A stretch of 60,521 bases of DNA, taken from assembly GCF_001468135.1 (NCBI RefSeq), contig NZ_LNYU01000024.1:85810-146330 (forward strand). The letters run 5' to 3'. The stretch's first letter is position 1; each line of letters starts with the position of its first letter. The position numbers were made by a program, and so were the translations under genes. The notes below the pieces were generated by a model. The model worked only from the letters and a program-made list of their open reading frames with translations, searched no databases and had not been told where the DNA came from. Shown here piece after piece: positions 42,745 through 51,498 of this stretch. This DNA comes from Legionella santicrucis (GTDB lineage Bacteria; Pseudomonadota; Gammaproteobacteria; Legionellales; Legionellaceae).

Positions 42745-43950
42745 TTAATGTTCTTGAGAGGCTAGATAATACCATGAAACTAAAGAGCTTACCCCCAAAA
42801 CGAGAAATATTGTCGCTAATGAATATTGTCCATACCATTTACCAAGCGCAACGATACCCGTAGATAATGCTGCGCTTAAATCCTGCATACAAGCATATAA
42901 AGCACCTACCGTGCCTGCCATATGCGGAAAAGGGTGGAAAGCGCCTGCAAAGGCATTAATAAAAGTAAAACCAACTCCCATACTAAAAAAAGAAACGGGA
43001 ATCATGATGGATAAAACATCTTTCATCCCTAAAAAAGCCAGGCAAAGCATGGTGAGACCACCAATAATCATGAAAATTATTCCAATAAACACCATATGAG
43101 ATACTCCTTTACCCATCACCATTTGGCTATTAATTATCCCACTTACACAAATTGCTCCTGCAATAAAAATAGTTAATTGGCCAAACTCTATGGGACTTAA
43201 TCCTAAGACATCTTGAAAAAGAAATGGCGCAATTGCGAGATAAGCAAGTAAACCTGCGCAAGCAAAGCACGCGCATAATGCATAACCTAAAAAAACTTTC
43301 GAGCGCAATAACGTGAAGTAATTATCCCGCATCACTTTTATTTTAGTTGCTTCTGGATTAAGATTTTTATTAGTTTCTGGAAGACTAAATAATGCAAAAA
43401 GCCATATGACGATACCAAACACAAATAAACACAAAAAATTAGTGCGCCACCCAAAATGTTCTTGAATATATCCACCTAAGACAGGAGAGGCAACCATAAT
43501 AAAAACACTTACGATGCCTACATATGAACCAATTTTTGATAAAACTCTATCTGTAAAAAGATCACGAACTAAAGAGCGCCCTACTGAACCACAACAACCA
43601 ATACCAAAACCTTGAATAAAACGACCAATGATTAAAACAAAAACTGTAGGTGCTAAAAAACAACATAAGCTTCCCAAAATACTTAAACCAACACCAAACA
43701 TTAATGGGGGTTTGCGGCCAATTTTATCGGACAAAGGACCATAAAATACATGTGAAATACTTAATCCAAGCATAAAAAGAGAAAGCGTTAATTGAATTGA
43801 TGCTTCATTCGTATTAAAAACTTTAGTAATAGCCGGCAATGAAGGAACATACTGATCTGTAGTCATTTGCATCAATACCATAAGCATTAAAACTACAGAA
43901 ACCAACACAGGCTGTAATGAGACTTGTTGCATATTATTTTTTTCGTGCAT
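42745..43950 (-). CDS. MFS efflux transporter, Bcr/CflA type
   Basis: Twelve-helix major facilitator exporter, 401 residues. The N-terminus DQYVPSLPAITKVFNT and the motif A loop YGPLSDKIGRKPPL followed by GCCGSVGRSLVRDLF are characteristic of the Bcr/CflA multidrug group. Probably a proton-driven exporter in the inner membrane. Because it is paired with an ACP gene and close to the biosynthetic cluster, export of the cluster product is an attractive inference. AAGGG site before the ATG. Confidence 0.85.
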   Translation of the reverse strand: MHEKNNMQQVSLQPVLVSVVLMLMVLMQMTTDQYVPSLPAITKVFNTNEASIQLTLSLFMLGLSISHVFYGPLSDKIGRKPPLMFGVGLSILGSLCCFLAPTVFVLIIGRFIQGFGIGCCGSVGRSLVRDLFTDRVLSKIGSYVGIVSVFIMVASPVLGGYIQEHFGWRTNFLCLFVFGIVIWLFALFSLPETNKNLNPEATKIKVMRDNYFTLLRSKVFLGYALCACFACAGLLAYLAIAPFLFQDVLGLSPIEFGQLTIFIAGAICVSGIINSQMVMGKGVSHMVFIGIIFMIIGGLTMLCLAFLGMKDVLSIMIPVSFFSMGVGFTFINAFAGAFHPFPHMAGTVGALYACMQDLSAALSTGIVALGKWYGQYSLATIFLVLGVSSLVSWYYLASQEH

Positions 43951-43999
43951 TAAAAACCCTTTCCAACATAGTTATGCGTTAATTCTTATTTCACAAAAA

Positions 44000-44386
44000 T
44001 TAGATCATACATAACACTAAAACAGTCAAGCAACAAAAAAAACCGGCAAACCAAATTGCTGATCTTAGCGAAGCCATATCCATTATATAAAAAAAGCTAT
44101 AAATGATTCGTGAAACAATATAAATAATCGCCAAGACTTGAACTGCTGTGCTCACATGATTTGTAGCAATTGCAGCCAATGCAGCAATTGCAAATACAAG
44201 CAATGACTCAAAACTATTTTGATGTGCAGCTACAGCTCTTGCACCCATTCCTTGTAATCTAGCCTGTTGCAACCTTGGATAATGATTGTCGTATCTCCCC
44301 TCTTTTTGCATAAAGCGAGCAACAACGAGCTTTATAAGATAAGGCAACAGCGTTGCAATAAACAAACACACAATTAAAGTTGTCAT
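44000..44386 (-). CDS. MAPEG family membrane protein
   Basis: A 128-residue four-helix membrane protein of the MAPEG (eicosanoid and glutathione metabolism) family. The signature region reads RLQGMGARAVAAHQNSFESLLVF, matching the ARxxxAHxNxxE pattern. Bacterial members have unclear substrates. It lies 49 bases upstream of the MFS gene on the same strand and may be the first gene of a MAPEG-MFS-ACP unit. Start has an AGGAAG site. Confidence 0.85.
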   Translation of the reverse strand: MTTLIVCLFIATLLPYLIKLVVARFMQKEGRYDNHYPRLQQARLQGMGARAVAAHQNSFESLLVFAIAALAAIATNHVSTAVQVLAIIYIVSRIIYSFFYIMDMASLRSAIWFAGFFCCLTVLVLCMI

Positions 44387-44504
44387 TATCCAATCTTCCT
44401 GAAAAATTGAACCATCATAACGGTAATGTCACCCCAGTACAATGATCTCTCGTTTATAAATGCCTAGCTCAACCGCCTTAATTCTCTAAAGAACATCAGT
44501 TTAC

Positions 44505-44533
44505 TTGACATAGAACACTTCCTACCATTGAAT
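44505..44533 (+). promoter_or_regulatory. Candidate promoter of the uracil-degradation operon
   Basis: A perfect TTGACA (44505-44510) and TTGAAT (44528-44533, four of six matches) are separated by 17 bases, 53 bases before the first gene. A TATGAT also occurs further downstream but without a -35. Confidence 0.4.
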
Positions 44534-44586
44534 CTCTTCTGTTATGATAAGTTTATCAAGCAGTTATCATTTAAAGGATTAATACT

Positions 44587-45855
44587 ATGGTGCAAGAGGA
44601 ATCAAAAAAAAAATCCAAAGGTCATATCGTTTTATCATCACATCCCGCTGGACATACAGCCGTGCCTTTAAAAATAAAATGGGGCGCCCAAGATCCTAAA
44701 GAGCGCGGTCCAGTTATTGCGTCGCTCACTAATATAAAAAATCGCAATGCTGTGGGTACTCATTCTGGATCATATTCTGTTTACCGAGCACTTGCTGTTG
44801 CCGCAGGAGTTTTGGATCCTGAACATGTTCCTGATCTGACCGATACCACCCCGCCAGTTGCTATAGGGCCACACCCTCAATGGAGCGGCACTCAGAAAAT
44901 TATTTCTCTTGATCCATGGGGGCATCTCGTAGCCAGCGTATTCGCCGAAGAGATTAAATCAGGATATGATATTCGACCAACAATCGCTGTGACAAAAGCA
45001 CATATTAATATTCCTGAACTACATACAGCGATACAAAAAGGCCGATTAAAACCAGATGGAAAAATATTAAAAGAATCAGGTGATGTCGCCGTTACTAAAG
45101 CAGCAATAGAACCTGTCTGGTATCTACCAGGAATTGCTGAGCGCTTTGGAGTTTCAGAGTCGCGTTTACGTCGCACTTTATTTGAACAAACAGCAGGAAT
45201 GTTTCCTGAACTGGTTACACGTACCGATTTGGATGTTTTTTTACCCCCTATAGGCGGGTTAACTGCCTATTTCTTTGGTGACGTTACCACCATACATGAC
45301 CCTAAAATTGAACTTACTTGCCGTATTCATGATGAGTGTAATGGCTCTGATGTTTTTGGTTCTGATATTTGCACGTGTCGACCTTATTTAGTTCATGGCA
45401 TTGAGTTATCTATTGAATCCGCACAAAAAGGTGGGGCTGGGTTGATTGTTTATAACCGTAAAGAGGGTCGGGCTTTAGGAGAGGTCACTAAATTTTTGGT
45501 CTATAACGCCCGCAAAAGGCAAAAAGGGGGTGACACAGCAGCCAAGTACTTTGAACGAACAGAATGCGTCGCTGGGGTTCAAGATATGCGTTTTCAAGAA
45601 TTAATGTCCGATGTCCTACACTGGCTTGGCATCACTAAAATTCATCGTTTTGTTTCCATGTCCAATATGAAATATGACGCCTTACTCAAATCAGGCATTA
45701 ATATCGCAGAACGTGTCACCATTCCCGACGAACTCGTTCCACCAGACGCACAGGTAGAAATGAATGCCAAACGAGCAGCAGGTTATTACTCCCCTGAGCG
45801 TATCGTAGATATCAATGAATTAGCAAAAACCAAAGGACGTGATCTCCATGAGTAA
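44587..45855 (+). CDS. URC1-type GTP cyclohydrolase II-like protein
   Basis: A 422-residue protein with a RibA-like domain in its C-terminal half. The zinc cysteines of GTP cyclohydrolase II are present (DECNGSDVFGSDICTCRP), and RKEGRALGEV replaces the usual RQEGRGIGL. The long N-terminal extension and the following DUF1688 and uracil phosphoribosyltransferase genes identify it as the URC1 type of the uracil catabolic pathway described in yeast, rather than riboflavin synthesis RibA. URC1 is thought to act on a uracil ribotide. AAAGGA site; its stop overlaps the next start by 8 bases. Annotation pipelines may mislabel it as ribA. Confidence 0.85.
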   Translation: MVQEESKKKSKGHIVLSSHPAGHTAVPLKIKWGAQDPKERGPVIASLTNIKNRNAVGTHSGSYSVYRALAVAAGVLDPEHVPDLTDTTPPVAIGPHPQWSGTQKIISLDPWGHLVASVFAEEIKSGYDIRPTIAVTKAHINIPELHTAIQKGRLKPDGKILKESGDVAVTKAAIEPVWYLPGIAERFGVSESRLRRTLFEQTAGMFPELVTRTDLDVFLPPIGGLTAYFFGDVTTIHDPKIELTCRIHDECNGSDVFGSDICTCRPYLVHGIELSIESAQKGGAGLIVYNRKEGRALGEVTKFLVYNARKRQKGGDTAAKYFERTECVAGVQDMRFQELMSDVLHWLGITKIHRFVSMSNMKYDALLKSGINIAERVTIPDELVPPDAQVEMNAKRAAGYYSPERIVDINELAKTKGRDLHE

Positions 45856-47089
45856 TGAGCAACAAGAAATTGACCAAGTTATTGCGACACTTATGGATCC
45901 TCGAACGATCCGAATAAGGTCACAAGCAATTCTCGATTTAATAAAACACGATAAATCAGCATACTTCGTCTTAGAACCTGAAAAAATGACCAGCACTGCA
46001 TCCTTTATTATTGATGTGATTCAGGATAACTATCCCACTTTAGATATTCCTTATCATAGTCGGTGGCGACATTTTGAGGCCGGAGGTATCGATCGCATAA
46101 AAAAAATGCAAGAACAATTAAGTTCCTTATCCATTGAGGAGCGTGGAAAAATTCTTTATGAACTCGTTATTATCAGCGTATTTTTAGATGCGGGTGCGGG
46201 CCAATATTGGAGCTACCAAGAACCAGAAACAGGAGTTACTTATTCACGTTCAGAAGGCTTAGCATTAGCTAGTTTATCACTTTATCAAAAGGGTGTTTTT
46301 AGTTCCTATTCATGTGAACCCTTTAGAGTAGATGCAGCACGCTTATTGACCCTTAGTGAACACGAGCTTCAACAAGGTTTTCAAGTCACCCAAAGCAATC
46401 CTTTGGAAGGTATTTCCGGACGGCTCGCCTTATTAAATCGATTAGGATCACTCATACAGCATGATGAGCAACATTTTGGCAAAGACCACCGATTAGGTAA
46501 TTTTTTTACTTACATCAGCTCATTAGCAAGCCATAAGCAGCTTACAGCAACACAAATTTTTCAAACAGTACTGAATACATTTAATGCAGTCTGGCCAGCG
46601 AGGCTTTTATTTCATGGTGTTTCCCTCGGAGACGTTTGGCAACATAAGGCATTAAAAACCAATGAACTGGGTTCTGAATATATTCCATTTCATAAATTAT
46701 CCCAATGGTTAACCTATTCATTGATCGAACCTTTAGAACAGGCTGGAATTTCAGTGACGCATCTTGATGAACTCACTGGATTACCTGAATACCGAAATGG
46801 TGGATTACTTATTGATAGTGAGTTACTCCGTATAAAAGATAAAAAAGATCTGGAAAAAGCACACTTACCTGATGCAGAAATTATCGTAGAATGGCGTGCC
46901 CTCACTGTAGTTTTATTAGATGAGTTAGCTGATTTAATCAGAAAAAAATTACGAAAAAATCAGACTGAATTACCCTTAGCTAAGATTTTGCAAGGTGGCA
47001 CGTGGGAAGCAGGACGGCGAATTGCCAGACAAAAACGCTCTCTAGGCACTCCTCCTCTCCAAATTATTAGTGATGGAACCGTTTTTTAA
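45848..47089 (+). CDS. URC4/DUF1688 family protein
   Basis: A 413-residue cytoplasmic protein of the DUF1688 family, represented by yeast URC4, which is required for growth on uracil as nitrogen source. Recognisable features are IPYHSRWRHFEAGGIDR, LDAGAGQYWSYQEPETG and FHGVSLGDVWQH, and ending in WEAGRRIARQKR. The ATG at 45848 overlaps the URC1 stop; a GTG three codons upstream is in frame but unlikely. It continues the operon towards upp. Confidence 0.87.
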   Translation: MSNEQQEIDQVIATLMDPRTIRIRSQAILDLIKHDKSAYFVLEPEKMTSTASFIIDVIQDNYPTLDIPYHSRWRHFEAGGIDRIKKMQEQLSSLSIEERGKILYELVIISVFLDAGAGQYWSYQEPETGVTYSRSEGLALASLSLYQKGVFSSYSCEPFRVDAARLLTLSEHELQQGFQVTQSNPLEGISGRLALLNRLGSLIQHDEQHFGKDHRLGNFFTYISSLASHKQLTATQIFQTVLNTFNAVWPARLLFHGVSLGDVWQHKALKTNELGSEYIPFHKLSQWLTYSLIEPLEQAGISVTHLDELTGLPEYRNGGLLIDSELLRIKDKKDLEKAHLPDAEIIVEWRALTVVLLDELADLIRKKLRKNQTELPLAKILQGGTWEAGRRIARQKRSLGTPPLQIISDGTVF

Positions 47090-47101
47090 TCAAGAAAAAA
47101 G

Positions 47102-47230
47102 TAGGGTCTGTTTCCAATTCGCTTGCTTGAGTCAAAATGCTTTGATTTTCGAGCAACGACGCGCAGCATACACGAGTATGTGAGCATCGTAGCATTTTGG
47201 CCAAGAAAGTAGAATTGGAAACAGACCCTA
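47102..47230. repeat. 129-bp element with perfect 19-bp terminal inverted repeats
   Basis: TAGGGTCTGTTTCCAATTC (47102-47120) returns as its exact complement at 47212-47230. Inside, CAAAATGCT (47133-47141) and AGCATTTTG (47191-47199) form a second inverted pair, and the centre (GCATAC...GTATG) pairs again, so nearly the whole element can fold to one imperfect hairpin. It contains no gene. It lies between the DUF1688 and uracil phosphoribosyltransferase genes. The structure is that of a MITE or an intergenic palindromic element. Confidence 0.85.
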
Positions 47231-47260
47231 GCTGGATGAACACGTTTTATGGAGTAACCA

Positions 47261-47905
47261 ATGAATAATCAACATGTTGTTGTCGTCAAACACCCATTAA
47301 TTCAGCATAAATTAACAATTATGCGTCGAAAAGACACAAGCACAGTTAAGTTTCGCGCCCTAATGCACGAAATTAGCATGCTTTTGGCTTATGAAATAAC
47401 CCGTGATTTGGAAATAGAATATGAAGTAATCGAAACTCCTTTAGCGTTAATGGAATCTCCTGTTTTAAAAGGAAAAAAAATGGTGTTTGTTTCCATTTTG
47501 CGCGCTGGAAATGGATTAGTCGATGGCATGTTACAACTTGTACCCACAGCAAGAATTGGGCATATTGGTTTATATCGTGATCCTATCACATTAGAGCCCA
47601 TTGAATATTATTTCAAACTTCCAGAACACACTCAAGATCGCGATGTCATTGTCGTTGATCCTATGTTAGCCACTGGTAATTCTGCCATTGCAGCAGTCAA
47701 CGAAATAAAAGCCTTAAGCCCTAAATCCATAAAATTTCTCTGCCTTCTTGCTTCCCCTGAAGGAATAACAGCATTCCATGAGGAGCATCCAGAGGTTCCA
47801 ATTTTTACTGCAGCAATAGACCAAAAGCTCAATGAAAAAGGCTATATTATTCCTGGTTTAGGCGATGCAGGAGATAGACTTTATGGAACAAAACTGGAAT
47901 GCTAG
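47261..47905 (+). CDS. upp: Uracil phosphoribosyltransferase
   Basis: Converts uracil and PRPP to UMP. The 214 residues include [16 protein letters not shown], the PRPP loop [18 protein letters not shown] and the uracil-binding C-terminus [16 protein letters not shown]. All family motifs are intact. It follows the URC1 and URC4 genes after 171 bases containing the inverted-repeat element, and has a GGAG site. In this context it probably initiates the uracil catabolic (URC) pathway by making the ribotide, while also serving salvage. Confidence 0.93.
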   Translation: MNNQHVVVVKHPLIQHKLTIMRRKDTSTVKFRALMHEISMLLAYEITRDLEIEYEVIETPLALMESPVLKGKKMVFVSILRAGNGLVDGMLQLVPTARIGHIGLYRDPITLEPIEYYFKLPEHTQDRDVIVVDPMLATGNSAIAAVNEIKALSPKSIKFLCLLASPEGITAFHEEHPEVPIFTAAIDQKLNEKGYIIPGLGDAGDRLYGTKLEC

Positions 47906-48067
47906 TTCCTGAAAATTAAATTTACTTTACAGATGAGTAAAAATTGCGGTACAAAGCAGGTTGAACTTTATATTTTTACTCAGATACATATAATATTGTT
48001 GAGACATTATCCCAATAGTGTTAAAATAGAACAGAATATGCTGGGTATACATCTAAGGGTTGTTTTA

Positions 48068-49363
48068 ATGGCATCGAATGAATCTACAACGCTACTATCA
48101 CCGCTAACCGTAAATAAAAAAAATTCATGGACAAAAAATAATACAACTTGGATGTTAAGCCTTTATGGAACCGCAGTCGGAGCAGGAACTCTTTTTCTGC
48201 CTATTGATGCTGGGCTCAATGGGATTTGGCCATTAATTATAATGACCTTACTCGCATTTCCAATGACCCACTATTCTCATCGCGCTTTATGCCGTTTTGT
48301 GTTATCAGGCTCTACGACAAAAAATGATATTACCAATGTAGTAGAAGAACATTTTGGTGTTTTTTCAGGACGAATCTTAACTGTCTTGTATTTTTTTGCA
48401 ATCTACCCAATCCTACTGATGTATAGTGTAGCAATTACCAACACTACTGAAAGTTTTCTTGTGCATCAATTAGGTGTTTCAGCACCTCCCAGAGCCCTTT
48501 TAGCCATCATCCTTATTCTTGCCTTAATGGCCATAGTCCGGTTTGGACAAGAAATTATAGTCAAATCAATGTCCGTACTGGTTTATCCTTTTGCAACAAT
48601 TCTTTTATTTTTATCCATTTATTTAATTCCCAATTGGAATGATGCCATTTTGCAACAAAATAACTCCTTACATGCTAATGGTGGACATGGATTGCTGATG
48701 ACTTTATGGTTAGTTATCCCTGTGATGGTATTTTCGTTTAACCACTCTCCCATTATTTCCTCTTTTGCTGTAAATCAAAAAGAGCGCTATGGTCAGGATG
48801 CTGATCGTAACAGTACGTGGATTATGCAATACAGTCACTTATTGATGGTATTTTCAGTCATGTTTTTTGTATTTAGCTGTGTTTTTAGTCTCTCTCCTCA
48901 GGACTTATTACAGGCGAAACAACAAAACATCTCTATACTCTCCTATCTGGCAAATCACTTTAAAACGCCTTTGATTGCTACTGTTGCACCAATCATTGCT
49001 TTTATTGCAATTTCCAAATCGTTTTTAGGCCATTATCTGGGTGCGAAAGAAGGACTAAGCAGTATTATTATGAATCTGCTCAAACCCTCAAAAATAACCC
49101 TCAGTGACACTAAATTACAACGAATTGTGGAAATTTTCATGATATTGACCTGTTGGTTAGTCGCTACGATAAATCCCAATATCTTAAAAATGATAGAAAC
49201 GCTTGGAGGCCCTGTCATCGCCATACTTCTGTTTATCATGCCCATGTATGCGATTGCTAAAATTCCAGCAATGAAAAAGTATCGCACAGCAGTGATCAGT
49301 AATGTATTTACTACCATTATGGGCATTATTGCGATTTCAGCGATAGTGTATGGTTTGCTTTGA
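48068..49363 (+). CDS. Amino-acid permease, HAAAP (serine/threonine or aromatic) family
   Basis: Inner-membrane transporter of 431 residues with about eleven hydrophobic helices. The N-terminal helix WMLSLYGTAVGAGTLFLPID is the signature of the hydroxy/aromatic amino acid permease family, of the SdaC/TdcC branch; IPVMVFSFNHSPIISSFAV is also typical. The ATG at 48068 (MASNESTTLL) has an AAGGG site; the frame is open for 45 codons upstream, which are not protein-like. It is 162 bases after upp and probably has its own promoter; substrate is not clear. Confidence 0.87.
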   Translation: MASNESTTLLSPLTVNKKNSWTKNNTTWMLSLYGTAVGAGTLFLPIDAGLNGIWPLIIMTLLAFPMTHYSHRALCRFVLSGSTTKNDITNVVEEHFGVFSGRILTVLYFFAIYPILLMYSVAITNTTESFLVHQLGVSAPPRALLAIILILALMAIVRFGQEIIVKSMSVLVYPFATILLFLSIYLIPNWNDAILQQNNSLHANGGHGLLMTLWLVIPVMVFSFNHSPIISSFAVNQKERYGQDADRNSTWIMQYSHLLMVFSVMFFVFSCVFSLSPQDLLQAKQQNISILSYLANHFKTPLIATVAPIIAFIAISKSFLGHYLGAKEGLSSIIMNLLKPSKITLSDTKLQRIVEIFMILTCWLVATINPNILKMIETLGGPVIAILLFIMPMYAIAKIPAMKKYRTAVISNVFTTIMGIIAISAIVYGLL

Positions 49364-49417
49364 GCTTACAATATTGTACTGATATTGCAATAAACTCTCC
49401 CAAGCCTATAGAGGTCT

Positions 49418-50032
49418 TTAGTTGTGTTGCTGAAGAGGAGACCGTGGAGAATTGGACTCCTGTAATTGCTCTCCTTCTCCACTCTTAGGTTTAATGTTGT
49501 TTAAAGCGTCTTTCATTGAGTTCACTTTCTGAATTGACGTTGTTGGTTTCGTATAGAACCCCGCCGTAAGTACGAAAGCTACTGCTTTTGCTATATTGAA
49601 AAATATGCTTTTCCACCCTCTGGCGTTTTTTAATTCGCTATTTTGGGCTTGTTCAATATGTTTACTGCAATTATCAACAAATGCTGTTTTATTTTTGGCA
49701 TTAGGTTCTTGCTTAATAAATTTATTTCTTTCATCTACTAAATTATTGTAAAATTTTTCTGCTTCTTTAGCGGCAGTGGGATAGCCTCTACTCTCTAGAC
49801 TCAAAGCCTGTTCTTTTACTTCCTTTAATTTTTCATCGAAACGTTTTAGTAATAGCGTAAAGTTTTCGGGTACAGGATCTAACTCTTTAAACTGAAGTTG
49901 TGAGAGTTGCCTTGAACTTCTTGGAGTAGTGGGTTGATGTTCAACTGAAGAAGGTACACGGCCTACCGTATGAGTTTTTATCCTCTTTAGAAAAAGTAAA
50001 CCATGCCCACCAATTGAATACTGAATCAGCAA
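49418..50032 (-). CDS. Unrecognised small protein with a C-terminal membrane helix; start uncertain
   Basis: The frame encodes a charged helical region (ENFTLLLKRFDEKLKEVKEQA, SRGYPTAAKEAEKFYNNLVDE), one hydrophobic segment (FFNIAKAVAFVLTAGFY) and a polar tail. This layout is common among Legionella-specific proteins. There is no in-frame ATG near the N-terminus; the only long start is TTG at 50032, which lies inside a divergent overlapping frame. The true 5' end may be shorter or frameshifted (an out-of-frame ATG at about 50003 leads into ACTTTTTCTAAAG). Treat as a possible degenerate gene. Confidence 0.5.
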   Translation of the reverse strand: MLIQYSIGGHGLLFLKRIKTHTVGRVPSSVEHQPTTPRSSRQLSQLQFKELDPVPENFTLLLKRFDEKLKEVKEQALSLESRGYPTAAKEAEKFYNNLVDERNKFIKQEPNAKNKTAFVDNCSKHIEQAQNSELKNARGWKSIFFNIAKAVAFVLTAGFYTKPTTSIQKVNSMKDALNNIKPKSGEGEQLQESNSPRSPLQQHN

Positions 50033-50040
50033 AATGGATA

Positions 50041-50487
50041 ATGACTACTCGCTTAGGTTATCATGCTGAATCTGACCTTTTAGCTTTCATTGCGCTTAAT
50101 AAAGCCAAAATTCAATTTGACGTAGAAGACTTATTGTCAAAAAGATTATCAGGAAAAATTTTAATGATTACCAGGTTAAACGGTCTTACTCAGGATGTGT
50201 ATAATGCATTAAAAACCAATAGCTCCCAGCTACGATTACCATTTATACGGTGTTTGGATTACTTGGAAAAGAAGAATATAGGAACGCCAGAGCTTATTCT
50301 TCGTCTTTGTAATAATGAGCTCAAACTTAACCAATTATATGAGCTATTTGAGACAGTGAATATTGATACTGCGTCGCAAAAAGCAATGTTATCTCAAGGT
50401 CTTATTCATAATATGAATAATCAAAAACCCAATTCGGCAAGTCATGAAATAGCCCCATCATCCCCTAATCGATGCTATGAACCATGA
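50041..50487 (+). CDS. Unrecognised 148-aa protein, possibly a gene remnant
   Basis: Soluble, leucine-rich helical protein (MTTRLGYHAESDLLAFIALN, KRLSGKILMITRLNGLTQDVYNAL) with a polar tail ending SPNRCYEP. No family is recognised. The ATG at 50041 has only a weak upstream site, and the frame begins a few codons earlier (TTG 50014) inside the start of the divergent gene. The cramped head-to-head overlap with the 49418 gene suggests rearrangement or loss of an N-terminus. Confidence 0.45.
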   Translation: MTTRLGYHAESDLLAFIALNKAKIQFDVEDLLSKRLSGKILMITRLNGLTQDVYNALKTNSSQLRLPFIRCLDYLEKKNIGTPELILRLCNNELKLNQLYELFETVNIDTASQKAMLSQGLIHNMNNQKPNSASHEIAPSSPNRCYEP

Positions 50488-50667
50488 TTGATTTAAAACG
50501 AGCTCAATACAAAACACACAGATACAAGCTTATTTTGCAGCTATAGCACTATATTAAAAAATTAGTTTTTTTTATCATTATTTAATCATGTTTTTCAACA
50601 GGCAGGGCTATTTTAATTCTCACCAAAATGTGAAACAATTTCCCATTCTCCATTTGAGTGTTTTTCC

Positions 50668-51459
50668 ATGCACGTTGAATTTCACCACTTACCCATTGAA
50701 AGCATTCAAGCTGGCCAATATCAAGCACGAGAAGATTTTAACACTACTGCTTTACAAGAACTCGCTCAATCCATTGCCTCACAAGGCTTAATAGAACCGC
50801 TCATTGTGCGTACCATTGCGAAACATCGCTATGAAATTATTGCTGGAGAAAGGCGCTGGAGAGCTGCAAAAATAGCAGGATTGCCAACCGTACCTTGCCT
50901 TATAGGAAATTACACGGACAAACAAGCTTGTGCCCTTACCTTGATCGAAAACATTCAACGCGAAAATTTAAATTTGATTGAAGAGGCAAGTGCCTATCGA
51001 CGTTTAATTGATGAATTTAATTATCAGCAAGATGAAATAGCCACTCTGGTAGGAAAATCACGTAGCCATATTGCTAATATTTTACGCTTGTTAAGCCTAA
51101 GTGAACCAATAAAAAATTTAATTCGTGATAAAGCCTTATCACTAGGTCATGCCCGCATGCTCGTAGGGCTTGATGTTGCTCAACAAGAATATTTGGCTGT
51201 TCAAACTATAAACGAACAATGGTCAGTAAGACAACTTGAAAATGCAGTAAAAATACAAAAAAGTAATGAGCGCTCTTCGCCAAAAAATGCTAAAAAAGAT
51301 CGTGATGTTGAACGCTTACAAAGCGTTTTAGCGGAACAAGTCGGTGCTCCCGTACAAATAACCAATGACAATGACAATGGCGGATGGTTAAAAGTAAAAT
51401 TTTATGATAATGATACGCTTGCGGGACTTTTGGAGCGTTTGGGCTTACGATATGATTAA
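50668..51459 (+). CDS. parB: ParB/Spo0J-family chromosome partition protein
   Basis: DNA-binding CTP-dependent clamp that loads on parS sites. The 263 residues contain the ParB N-terminal region with LAQSIASQGLIEPLIVR and the GERRWRAAKIAGL motif, ENIQRENLNLIEEA, and the helix-turn-helix LVGKSRSHIANILRLLSL. A C-terminal dimerisation part is present. There is no parA beside it, unlike the usual parAB operon. The PBP4-type gene follows after 39 bases. It may be the chromosomal ParB with a relocated partner, or an orphan ParB; sequence alone does not decide. Confidence 0.88.
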   Translation: MHVEFHHLPIESIQAGQYQAREDFNTTALQELAQSIASQGLIEPLIVRTIAKHRYEIIAGERRWRAAKIAGLPTVPCLIGNYTDKQACALTLIENIQRENLNLIEEASAYRRLIDEFNYQQDEIATLVGKSRSHIANILRLLSLSEPIKNLIRDKALSLGHARMLVGLDVAQQEYLAVQTINEQWSVRQLENAVKIQKSNERSSPKNAKKDRDVERLQSVLAEQVGAPVQITNDNDNGGWLKVKFYDNDTLAGLLERLGLRYD

Positions 51460-51498
51460 AGCATGCTTATATCTCCAAAAAAAAGAGGAACAACATTG

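Noticed and set aside
44587..45855. Ordinary riboflavin-synthesis ribA
   Set aside because: The long N-terminal extension, altered RKEGRALGE motif and DUF1688/upp neighbours fit URC1 better.
50588..50791. Plus-strand frame overlapping the start of parB
   Set aside because: Different frame from ParB, no similarity and overlaps 124 bases of a well-supported gene.
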